This document shows, in pieces, positions 7,830 to 14,745 of a stretch of 64,000 nucleotides of DNA. A program made the translations under genes and the position numbers. Position 1 is the stretch's first letter, and every line of letters begins with the position of its first letter. Source of the stretch: an uncultured Clostridia bacterium (GTDB lineage Bacteria; Bacillota; Clostridia; Oscillospirales; Ruminococcaceae); NCBI GenBank assembly GCA_947628655.1, contig CANRAS010000008.1, positions 1-64,000 of the forward strand, given 5' to 3'. The notes beneath the pieces are model-generated. The model searched no databases. It saw only the letters and a program-made list of their open reading frames with translations, and had not been told where the DNA came from.

Positions 7830-8543
7830 ATGAAAAGAAGAAACAACAATGACAAAAAGTGGGTAATCCTTATAGCGTCGGGCGCGGCTGTCGTCGCGAT
7901 AACTATGTTCGCGGCGTACCGTTCGGCGGTGAACAGGCTTATTCCGACAAACGACAGCGGGAATATCCCGCAAATCTCCTCGGTTTACACGTTCTCCGCG
8001 CCGAGTTCTGATATTCCCGTGCAGAACAACGCCGCGAACGTGCCTAAGCCCGAAAGCAGTTCAGCCCCGCAGTCCTCAGAAAACAGCTCTTCGGGAACGG
8101 TCGAGGCGAACAAACCCGTAGTTTCGGACGTCGGGAACATTATGCCTGTTAAAGGCGAGGTTTCTCACCCGTTCAGCAACGGCGAACTCGTCAAGTCCGA
8201 AACTTTGGGCGTATGGAAAACGCACGACGGCTGTGATATTTTGTGCGACGTCGGCACGGAAGTGCGCTCTATGTCGGAGGGCGTAGTCAAGGAAATAAAG
8301 GACGACGCGCTTTGGGGCGTTTATGTTGTTGTAGAGCAAAGCAACGGTTTGGACGTTCAGTACTGCGGTCTTGCTAAAGAACTGAACGTCAAGGCGGGTC
8401 AAGCCGTAAAGCAGGGCGAGTGTATCGGAAAAACGGGAGATACGAACCAATGTGAAATGCTCCAGCAACCGCATATTCACATCGGAGTAAAGCAAAACGG
8501 CAAGTGGATAGACCCGCTGTCCGTAGTGGATAAGCAGGAATAA
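7830..8543 (+). CDS. spoIIQ: SpoIIQ-like M23 peptidase-domain protein
   Basis: A 237-residue protein with one N-terminal transmembrane helix (about 12-30), a Ser/Pro-rich linker, and a C-terminal LytM/M23 domain. The metal ligands appear intact: HDGCD (HxxxD) near residue 132 and HIHIG near 215. This is the layout of clostridial SpoIIQ, which keeps the zinc site lost in Bacillus and pairs with SpoIIIAH across the two membranes during engulfment. GAAAGGAAG precedes ATG. A generic cell-wall endopeptidase is the alternative; the single-gene context does not decide. Confidence 0.8.
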   Translation: MKRRNNNDKKWVILIASGAAVVAITMFAAYRSAVNRLIPTNDSGNIPQISSVYTFSAPSSDIPVQNNAANVPKPESSSAPQSSENSSSGTVEANKPVVSDVGNIMPVKGEVSHPFSNGELVKSETLGVWKTHDGCDILCDVGTEVRSMSEGVVKEIKDDALWGVYVVVEQSNGLDVQYCGLAKELNVKAGQAVKQGECIGKTGDTNQCEMLQQPHIHIGVKQNGKWIDPLSVVDKQE

Positions 8544-8549
8544 CCCCGT

Positions 8550-8571
8550 TCCGCGAACACACGTTCGCGGA
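8550..8571 (+). terminator. Weak hairpin after spoIIQ
   Basis: CCGCGAAC ... GTTCGCGG forms an 8-bp stem a few bases after the spoIIQ stop codon. No T-tract follows, so termination efficiency is uncertain. Confidence 0.45.
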
Positions 8572-8685
8572 TTACATAACGTGTTCGATTTGTTAAATAT
8601 CTACTAGTTTTGTGTCGTTAATTTAAACAATTTGCCAAATTATTTGCATTTCTTAAAAAATAATTCCAAAATATCAAAAAAACAT

Positions 8686-8714
8686 TTGACAAACGAGCGA
8701 AAATATGCGAAAAT
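8686..8714 (+). promoter_or_regulatory. Candidate promoter upstream of the hairpin array
   Basis: TTGACA (8686-8691), 17-bp spacer, GAAAAT (8709-8714). The -35 is perfect and the -10 has two mismatches. If used, the transcript crosses the whole repeat array before reaching the lysozyme gene at 9569. Confidence 0.5.
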
Positions 8715-8768
8715 AGTGTTAGAGATGTAAATATAGAGAGCAGTTCCCTGCCGTTGGCGGTGAAACAG

Positions 8769-9552
8769 CACGCGCCATTCCGCGCCTACGGCGGTGAAAC
8801 GGCAACGCGCAACAAAATTTCCCGCCCACGCGGGCGCGGTGCAACCCGCACGCGCCGTTCCGCGCCTGCGCGGTGGAACGGCAACGCGCAACACATTACC
8901 GCCCACGCGGGCGCGGTGCAACCCGCACGCGCCATTCCGCGCCTGCGCGGTGGAACGGCAATGTGCAACAAACTTTCCCGCCAACGCGGGCGCGGTGCAA
9001 CCCGCACGCGCCGTTCCGCGCCTGCGCGGTGGAACGGCAACGTGCAACACATTACCGCCCACACGGGCGCGGTGCAACCCGCACGCGCCGTTCCGTGCCT
9101 GCGCGGTGGAACGGCAACGTGCAACAAACTTTCCCGCCAACGCGGGCGCGGTGTAAACAGCACGCGCCATTTCCCGCACCTGCGCGGGGAAACGGCAACG
9201 CGCAACAAAATTTCCCGTCCACGCGGGCGCGGTGTAACCCGCACGCGCCATTCCGCGCCTGCGCGGTGAAACGGCAACGCACAACAAAATTTCCCGCCCA
9301 CGCGGGCGCGGTGTAAACAGCACGCGCCATTCCCCGCGCCTACGGCGGTGAAACGGCAACGCGCAACAAACTTTCCCGCCCACACGGGCGCGGTGCAAAC
9401 AGCACGCGCCATTCCGCGCCTATGGCGGTGAAACGGCAACGTGCAACAAACTTTCCCGCCCACGCGGGCGCGGTGCAACCCGCACGCGCCATTCCGCGCC
9501 TGCGCGGTGAAACGGCAACGCACAACAAACTTTCCCGCCCACACGGGCGCGA
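8769..9552. repeat. Ten-unit minisatellite of 77-82 bp, each unit with two GC-rich hairpins
   Basis: Units begin with CACGCGCC at about 8769, 8849, 8926, 9005, 9082, 9161, 9242, 9321, 9403 and 9483. Each contains one palindrome of the type CCGCGCCTGCGCGG inside CCGTTCC/GGAACGG, then CAACGCGCAACAAAATTTCC, then a second palindrome of the type CCCGCCCACGCGGG. Variants CCTGCGCGG, CCTACGGCGG and CCTATGGCGG occupy the same hairpin position. The array is free of stop codons in several frames, producing long spurious reading frames on both strands. It ends 16 bp before the lysozyme start codon. Confidence 0.95.
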
Positions 9553-9568
9553 CGATATAGGAGAATAT

Positions 9569-11056
9569 ATGAAATTATTTAAAAAACTCAGCCTGCTGAT
9601 AATTTCGGCAGTAACAGCCATAGTATTTATATCCGTCCCCACGAGCGCGGACGGCGGTGCGGACAGCGCCTCTGTGACTTATAATCCCGTGGACATAAGC
9701 GGATTTAAACGCTATACGGGCGGGGAAATGCGCGAAAATCAGAATTACTACATAGACGGCGATGTGAAGATTTCGGGCGAAAAGACCGTTACCGTGCCGA
9801 AAAACAGCCGGCTTGTCGTCAGGGGCGGAAGTTTGCTTACCGTGTATTTCGGAAGTTCGCTTGTTGTCAAAGGCGAACTCACGGTTGAGCCGTCCGCAAA
9901 TGTCGCTGTATCGGGCGAGTTTGTATCACACGACGGCGCGACTGTCTACAATTACGGCAATTTTTCGGGAACGACAAGTTCCGTTATGCACTTATCGTCA
10001 ATTTTCGTTGTCGGCAGTACGGGCATAACCGCGCTTTCGGGCGAAATCAGCGTTTACAGGCAAGGTCTGATTATCGTCCACAACCGCTTTACAATAGCGA
10101 AACCCGCCGATGTAACGCTGACGGGGCAAATCATCTGCGAAAAAAGCGGACAAGTCTTTATTAAAGGCGTATTGTCAATCACGATGAGCGGCGAGATTAT
10201 TTCAAACGGTACGCTGTGTTTATACAAAAACACCTACTGCGGCGGTGAAGTTACGCTGAATGAAGGCTCGGAGTTTATTCGGTTAAACGGCGGGCGGTTT
10301 ACGTTCACAAAAGCGGGCAGGTTCAATGACAACCGCGTCCCCGCCGAGGACAGTTCCAAAGATGAAGAAATTGAACTTGTAAGTTACCCGAAAACAAAAG
10401 ACGAAACCTCCATTGACAAGGAGAGCGACGAGGTGCATTGGCTCGGCGTTGACGTTTCGCGCTATCAAGGCGCAATCGATTGGGAGCGCGTCAAAGCGTC
10501 GGGCGTTGATTTCGTTCTCCTGCGTTCGTCGATAGGCGACGGCACGGAAACGATTTCGGGCGAGGATATTCGTTTCGCTAAGAACGCAGTCCAAGCGAAA
10601 GAGGCGGGCTTGATGGTCGGCGCATATCACTATCTTTGGGCGGAAACTCCGCAGGACGCGCGGATCGAGGCGAGGTTTTTCATAAAGACTATCGAGCCGT
10701 ACGACCTTGATTTCCCCGCGGTACTTGACTTTGAAGAGCCGTCACAGCAAGACAATCTGACAAACGAGGAACGCACGGAGATAGCAAGGGTATTTTTGGA
10801 GGAAGTAAAGCGGGCGGGGTATTATCCCATGCTCTACACAAACAAGAGTTGGGCGACTACCTATCTTAATATGGACGAGCTTTCAGAATACGAAGTCTGG
10901 CTTGCGGAATGGTTTCCCGACCCGTCCTATCAAGGCGACTACGGCATTTGGCAGTACACCGCCTACGGCAAAGTAGCAGGCATTGACGGCGGAGTTGATT
11001 TGGACGTGTGCTATAAGAACTACCCTAAGATGATACGGGAGAGTAAAGGTAGCTGA
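9569..11056 (+). CDS. Secreted GH25 lysozyme-like muramidase with N-terminal repeat domain
   Basis: A 495-residue exported protein. A signal peptide (about 1-27, ending PTSADG) is followed by a beta-strand-rich, repetitive region (about 60-250) with pattern VVKGELTVEPSANVAVSGEF, resembling a solenoid or beta-helix. The C-terminal GH25 domain starts at GVDVSRYQGAIDWERVK near 293; the DxE active-site segment AVLDFEEP lies near 385 and the end contains GIWQYTAYGKVAGIDGGVD. Family knowledge: GH25 enzymes cleave the beta-1,4 bond between MurNAc and GlcNAc. ATG 9569 has AGGAG six bases upstream; the frame extends upstream only through the repeat array and is rejected there. Confidence 0.9.
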   Translation: MKLFKKLSLLIISAVTAIVFISVPTSADGGADSASVTYNPVDISGFKRYTGGEMRENQNYYIDGDVKISGEKTVTVPKNSRLVVRGGSLLTVYFGSSLVVKGELTVEPSANVAVSGEFVSHDGATVYNYGNFSGTTSSVMHLSSIFVVGSTGITALSGEISVYRQGLIIVHNRFTIAKPADVTLTGQIICEKSGQVFIKGVLSITMSGEIISNGTLCLYKNTYCGGEVTLNEGSEFIRLNGGRFTFTKAGRFNDNRVPAEDSSKDEEIELVSYPKTKDETSIDKESDEVHWLGVDVSRYQGAIDWERVKASGVDFVLLRSSIGDGTETISGEDIRFAKNAVQAKEAGLMVGAYHYLWAETPQDARIEARFFIKTIEPYDLDFPAVLDFEEPSQQDNLTNEERTEIARVFLEEVKRAGYYPMLYTNKSWATTYLNMDELSEYEVWLAEWFPDPSYQGDYGIWQYTAYGKVAGIDGGVDLDVCYKNYPKMIRESKGS

Positions 11057-11060
11057 AAGA

Positions 11061-11185
11061 AGTAAGAGGTAAGAAGTAAGAGGTAAGAAGTAAGAGGTAA
11101 GAAGTAAGAGGTAAGAGGTAAGAAGTAAGAGGTTAGAGGTAAGAAGTAAGAGGTTAGAGGTAAGAAGTAAGAGGCTAGAGGCTGG
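11061..11185. repeat. Long heptamer array (GTAAGAG/GTAAGAA)
   Basis: About seventeen 7-bp units alternating GTAAGAA and GTAAGAG, with GTTAGAG and GCTAGAG variants towards the right end. It begins four bases after the lysozyme stop codon and ends about 20 bp before the mntA promoter. This is the longest example of the dispersed heptamer family in the window. Confidence 0.92.
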
Positions 11186-11206
11186 AGGTCGGAGTTTGGC
11201 AACTTG

Positions 11207-11235
11207 TTGACTTTTCGGCGAAAATGTGGTATAAT
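11207..11235 (+). promoter_or_regulatory. Sigma-A promoter for mntA-hepT (copy 1)
   Basis: TTGACT (11207-11212), 17-bp spacer ending TGG, TATAAT (11230-11235); 42 bp upstream of the start codon. Confidence 0.85.
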
Positions 11236-11277
11236 AAGCAAAACAGGAACTTATTATAGGCAAAGGGGGCTGATGTT

Positions 11278-11559
11278 ATGGATATTGCTGAAATAAGGAC
11301 GGCGGTCGCAAAGGTCGCGGAGAGATTTCCTATAAGCAAAGCGTCGCTGTTCGGTTCCCGCGCAAACGGCACTTGTAAATCCGACAGCGATGTTGACCTT
11401 ATAATGGAATTTTCCGCGCCCGTTACTCTGATTACTCTGGCGGCAATTACCGAACAGCTTGAACAAATATTGAGCATTAAAGTAGATGTCGTTCACGGTC
11501 CGATTAAAGATACAGACTTTATCAGCGTTGATAAGGAGATTGAAATATATGCGGCGTAG
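11278..11559 (+). CDS. mntA: MntA-type nucleotidyltransferase antitoxin
   Basis: A 93-residue minimal nucleotidyltransferase. The GSx10DxD motif is complete: Gly26-Ser27 and Asp38-x-Asp40, with a third carboxylate likely in KVDVVHG near 70. Family knowledge: MntA antitoxins transfer AMP units to a Tyr next to the HEPN active site of HepT and so silence it. AAAGGGGG precedes ATG 11278. The stop codon lies inside the next gene (11-nt overlap), which implies coupled translation with hepT. Order antitoxin-toxin is the reverse of the best-studied Shewanella pair. Confidence 0.92.
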   Translation: MDIAEIRTAVAKVAERFPISKASLFGSRANGTCKSDSDVDLIMEFSAPVTLITLAAITEQLEQILSIKVDVVHGPIKDTDFISVDKEIEIYAA

Positions 11560-11893
11560 CGACGAGGTTGTTTTGAAAAAAATTCTTTCGGAAATAAATA
11601 TTGCGTTTGAACTTCTCGGCGAGGCAACGCAGGAAGATTTTTTGCAGGACGAAAAACTAAAAAGAGCCGTTGGAATGACAGTAATAAATATCGGGGAACT
11701 TGTAAAGAACATCTCGGAAGAAACACGGCTCCAATACCGCAATATCCCGTGGAAATCCATAGCGGGAATGAGGGATATAGCCGCACATAAATATCAAACA
11801 TTACGTATGGAAGATGTTTATAACACCGTGATAATGGATTTTCCCGATTTAAAGGCAAGCATTACCGTGATATTATCGGACAGCAGCGCATAA
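11549..11893 (+). CDS. hepT: HepT-like HEPN ribonuclease toxin (DUF86)
   Basis: A 114-residue all-helical HEPN protein. The catalytic RX4HXY motif is intact as RDIAAHKY (Arg75, His80, Tyr82), the Tyr being the residue AMPylated by MntA in characterised systems. HEPN toxins cleave RNA. ATG 11549 overlaps the end of mntA; no separate strong ribosome binding site is seen, consistent with coupling. The gene ends nine bases before a strong GC-rich hairpin. Confidence 0.92.
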   Translation: MRRSDEVVLKKILSEINIAFELLGEATQEDFLQDEKLKRAVGMTVINIGELVKNISEETRLQYRNIPWKSIAGMRDIAAHKYQTLRMEDVYNTVIMDFPDLKASITVILSDSSA

Positions 11894-11901
11894 ATACAGC
11901 A

Positions 11902-11930
11902 AATCGCCCCCGCCAACGGCGGGGGCGATT
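11902..11930. repeat. GC-rich palindrome after hepT
   Basis: AATCGCCCCCGCC - AAC - GGCGGGGGCGATT, a perfect 13-bp stem just after the hepT stop codon. No T-tract, so it may stabilise the mRNA end rather than terminate. The second hepT (47524) is also bordered by a CCCCCGCC-TAC-GGCGGGGG palindrome. Confidence 0.8.
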
Positions 11931-11934
11931 ACGG

Positions 11935-12085
11935 TTGCTACTTTCCAGCGTTGCGACAAGCGCCAATGCGCCTTGACCCGCAGACAATCTAATCCGCGCG
12001 CGCAGCGCGCACCTAATACTATACACTATGCACTGTGCACTATAAACTGCGGCAACGCACACCTCTTCCCTCTTACCTCTAACCT
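11935..12085. repeat. Dispersed repeat module (GACAATCT core, AT-rich tail, heptamers)
   Basis: Contains TTGACCCGCAGACAATCTAA, a variable palindrome (GCGCGCGCAGCGCGC), a tail ACTATACACTATGCACTGTG and a short heptamer run. The same order, inverted, is seen at 58210-58300 and 19432-19500. No gene is visible in it. Confidence 0.8.
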
Positions 12086-12091
12086 CCCGCC

Positions 12092-13981
12092 TTATATCTT
12101 ACAATAAACAACCCCATAATCAAACGGCGCGACGTGTATTCTGTCGTCCTTTATTCCCTTGTTGTAGCGGTCGAACGCGGGTTCAAAATCGTAGAACATC
12201 GCTGTTCTTTCGTTCTTTATCTCAAACGTTCGGTTTCTTGTCGATTTATTAAGGTAGATTATCGCCGCGTCGCGGGTTATTCGGTCGAACCGCGCGAATA
12301 CGCACACATTGTCGTCACATTCGATAAACCGCATTGCGCCTTGCTCGAACGCGCGCGTTCCTTTGCGGACTTTCGAGAGGGTCTTTACGAACTCTATCAA
12401 ATCCTCGTTTTCCTCGCCCCACGGATAACAACGGCGGTTGAACGGGTCGCGGTAGCCCTCCATACCCGCCTCGTCGCCGTAGTATACGCTCGGTATTCCC
12501 GGCAGGAAGAACTGAAGAACCATCGCGCACTTTAAAAGGGCAGTTCCGAGAAGATACTGCGCGCCGTCCAGTCTGCGCTCCGCCTGCCAATTTTTGTCGT
12601 GCCAGCCGACTTCTTCGCCGCCCAGGCGCGTAAGCGCACGTTCCGTGTCGTGCGTTGAAAGGAAGTTCATCAGCATATCTACGGCGGGTTTCGGATAGTG
12701 GTCGAGAATTGACATAACGCTGTCGTAAAACAGCTTTCCGTTCGCGTACTTCACATAATTCAGTATCGCCTCTTTAAACGGATAGTTCATAACAGAATCC
12801 AACTGTCCGCCGATAAGATAGCGTCGGCGTATGCCGTAGCTTTCCTTGTTTGACGCGTCCTCCCAGACTTCGCCGTAAATGACCTTATCAGAACCCATCG
12901 CCTTTACGGATTTGTTAAGATTGTCGAGAAATTCATCGGGCAGTTCATCGGCAACGTCTAAGCGCCAGCCGCGCGCGCCGAGTTTAATCCACTTCTGGAG
13001 AATACCCCCGTCGCCGCAAATGTATTTTGTATACGCGGGATTGTTTTCATCGACATTCGGAAGTGTGGAAATTCCCCACCAGCTGTCATAGCGTTCGGGA
13101 TAAGCGATGAACGAATACCACGAATGATACGGAGAATTTGGGTCGCGGTACGCGCCGACATTCTCCCCATAACGTCCGAACTTGTTGAAGTAAATCGAAT
13201 CCGCGCCCGTATGCGAGAACACTCCGTCCAGAATAATGTCAATGCCCATTTCATTAGCCTTTTGGCAAAGTTCGGAGAAATCCTCCTCTGTTCCAAGCAT
13301 TGGGTCTATTTTTTCATAGTTCGCCGTGTTGTAGCGGTGATTTTCGTGCGCCTCGAAAATAGGATTGAGATACAAAACCGTAACGCCAAGTTCCTTTATA
13401 TACGGCAGTTTTTCAATTATTCCGCGCAGATCCCCGCCGAAATAGTCGTTGTTGCGGACAATCCCCTTGCTGTCGGGGAGATAATACGGCGTACCGTACC
13501 AGTCGTCGCGGATAATTCTGTCGTCGGGAATATTCTCGTGTTCCGCTCCGCTTTTGTAAAATCTGTCGGGGAATATCTGATACATTATCCCGCCGCGTAT
13601 CCAAGCGGGTGTAAACAAATTCTCGTCAAATACAGTAAGCTGAAACAGTTCCTCGCCCTCAAACACGCCGATATTCGCGCCCGTGCGCTTGATATAACGC
13701 CGCCTGCCGTCCATAATACAAGTGAAATAATAGTGGTGAAGTCCGCAGTTGTTCGGCGTGAAAACGCAGGTGTAGATGTTGTCGTCCCCGCTCTCGTCCT
13801 GCAAAACGAGTTCGATAAACCTTTCTTTAAAGCCCGGACGGAACATCACAAGCGTAAGCCCGCTCACCTGCATTGCTTTCGGTATCCTTACATTATATAT
13901 AGACGGCTGACCGCGGCGCAGTGCGCCGAACGGGTGCTTATAGCTTGTGTCAAAGCAGTCAAAAATCGGCAAATTGCTCAT
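12092..13981 (-). CDS. GH13 alpha-amylase family glycosidase (neopullulanase/maltogenic-like)
   Basis: A 629-residue cytoplasmic glycoside hydrolase. An N-terminal beta-sandwich (about 1-125) precedes the GH13 barrel. Conserved regions: region I DGVFSHTG, region II GWRLDVADEL with the nucleophile Asp, region III YGEVWEDA with the acid/base Glu, and region IV FLSTHDTERAL with the stabilising Asp. MYQIFPDRFYKSG and the N-terminal domain resemble neopullulanase or cyclomaltodextrinase (GH13_20). No signal peptide, so likely acts on internal maltodextrin or glycogen, fitting the two glycogen phosphorylases nearby. TTAGGAGAA precedes ATG 13981. No clear promoter was seen. Confidence 0.92.
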   Translation of the reverse strand: MSNLPIFDCFDTSYKHPFGALRRGQPSIYNVRIPKAMQVSGLTLVMFRPGFKERFIELVLQDESGDDNIYTCVFTPNNCGLHHYYFTCIMDGRRRYIKRTGANIGVFEGEELFQLTVFDENLFTPAWIRGGIMYQIFPDRFYKSGAEHENIPDDRIIRDDWYGTPYYLPDSKGIVRNNDYFGGDLRGIIEKLPYIKELGVTVLYLNPIFEAHENHRYNTANYEKIDPMLGTEEDFSELCQKANEMGIDIILDGVFSHTGADSIYFNKFGRYGENVGAYRDPNSPYHSWYSFIAYPERYDSWWGISTLPNVDENNPAYTKYICGDGGILQKWIKLGARGWRLDVADELPDEFLDNLNKSVKAMGSDKVIYGEVWEDASNKESYGIRRRYLIGGQLDSVMNYPFKEAILNYVKYANGKLFYDSVMSILDHYPKPAVDMLMNFLSTHDTERALTRLGGEEVGWHDKNWQAERRLDGAQYLLGTALLKCAMVLQFFLPGIPSVYYGDEAGMEGYRDPFNRRCYPWGEENEDLIEFVKTLSKVRKGTRAFEQGAMRFIECDDNVCVFARFDRITRDAAIIYLNKSTRNRTFEIKNERTAMFYDFEPAFDRYNKGIKDDRIHVAPFDYGVVYCKI

Positions 13982-14222
13982 AACCGTTCTCCTAACGTGA
14001 AATTTGAAAATTAATCCAATTAATCCCCTTACCCGCCCTGCGGTAACGTCAGCGCTGTGGCAGTAAACATAACAGTATCAATGCGCTTGTATCTGTTTGA
14101 GCATAACTTTAGTGTGGGGAATTGAACCCCGCGCCCGCTCCGAAACGCGACCTTGGTCCGAACATTCCTCGTTCGGAAAAGGCAGCGCTCGCCCGTTACC
14201 GCACTCAAAAAACGCCCAAACT
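13982..14222. other. Non-coding spacer with hairpins
   Basis: No reading frame of note. It contains the hairpin CCGAAC-ATTCCTC-GTTCGG (14157-14176) and a T-arm-like GGGGAATTGAACCCC, but the surroundings do not fold as a tRNA (see rejected items). Confidence 0.5.
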
Positions 14223-14675
14223 CTAAATCAGTTCCGTGTTCCAGTTAAGCGTTTGAATTTTAACGTCCGTTTCTCTGAAATCCTTTTCGAGAGCGTCAAC
14301 GGTCTTTCGCAGATCCGCGACGTTTACCGTGCTTAATATCTTTATCTCCGACCGCAGTCCGCGCGGGACTTTCTTTGACGCCGCGTCAAGAAACGCGCGC
14401 ATAATGTCTGTTTTCGTTCTGACAGCGTCCTTGTGCGCGATAAGTTCCGTAAGCGTTTTCCCGTCAGAAACGGTCTTGGCGTTTGTGAGGTTTATCCTCG
14501 CTATCAGTTCTTCCTGCTGAACAGTCAGTTCATCGAGTTCTTTCAGCAAATCCGCAGGATTTTCGGCGGGTTTTTCGCCCTCCTGACAGAGCGCGTTGTT
14601 CTGAAGCCGGATGTTTAACTGCGCGGTCCTCTTTGCAATATCCGCTCTTAAATTAAGCGCCTCGGCTAACTTCAA
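14223..14675 (-). CDS. DIP1984 family coiled-coil protein
   Basis: A 150-residue, charged, mostly helical protein matching the DIP1984 (septicolysin-like) family: N-terminal MKLAEALNLRADIAKRTAQL, the middle LTVQQEELIARINLTNAKT and DGKTLTELIAHKDAV, and the C-terminal DVKIQTLNWNTEL. No catalytic motif is known for this family; function is unassigned. The start is TTG 14675, supported by AGGGAGG seven bases upstream and by the family's MKLAEAL beginning. It lies 70 bp downstream of glgP, with a hairpin between them. Confidence 0.85.
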   Translation of the reverse strand: MKLAEALNLRADIAKRTAQLNIRLQNNALCQEGEKPAENPADLLKELDELTVQQEELIARINLTNAKTVSDGKTLTELIAHKDAVRTKTDIMRAFLDAASKKVPRGLRSEIKILSTVNVADLRKTVDALEKDFRETDVKIQTLNWNTELI

Positions 14676-14693
14676 AAAAATCCCTCCCTATAC

Positions 14694-14728
14694 AAATCTT
14701 CCCCCCGTTTTGCAGGGGGAGAAGATTT
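14694..14728 (-). terminator. Hairpin between glgP and the DIP1984 gene
   Basis: AAATCTTCCCCC / GGGGGAGAAGATTT forms a stable stem on the minus strand, followed by TTTG only. It may terminate most glgP transcripts with some read-through. Confidence 0.6.
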
Positions 14729-14745
14729 ATTCAGCTAGAAATTCA

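Noticed and set aside
8640..9544. Several long reading frames (120-252 codons) on both strands across the hairpin minisatellite.
   Set aside because: They arise because the 77-82-bp GC-rich repeat lacks stop codons. Translations are low-complexity Arg/Ala-rich, lack ribosome binding sites and exist in several frames at once.
8769..9552. The regular 80-bp periodicity might suggest a CRISPR array.
   Set aside because: There are no unique spacers: the entire unit is repeated, and no cas genes are nearby.
14108..14215. A T-arm-like sequence GGGGTTCAATTCCCC on the minus strand suggested a tRNA gene.
   Set aside because: No matching acceptor stem, D-arm or anticodon loop with U33 could be drawn; the neighbouring hairpin loop GAGGAAT is not an anticodon loop. 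At most a relic.
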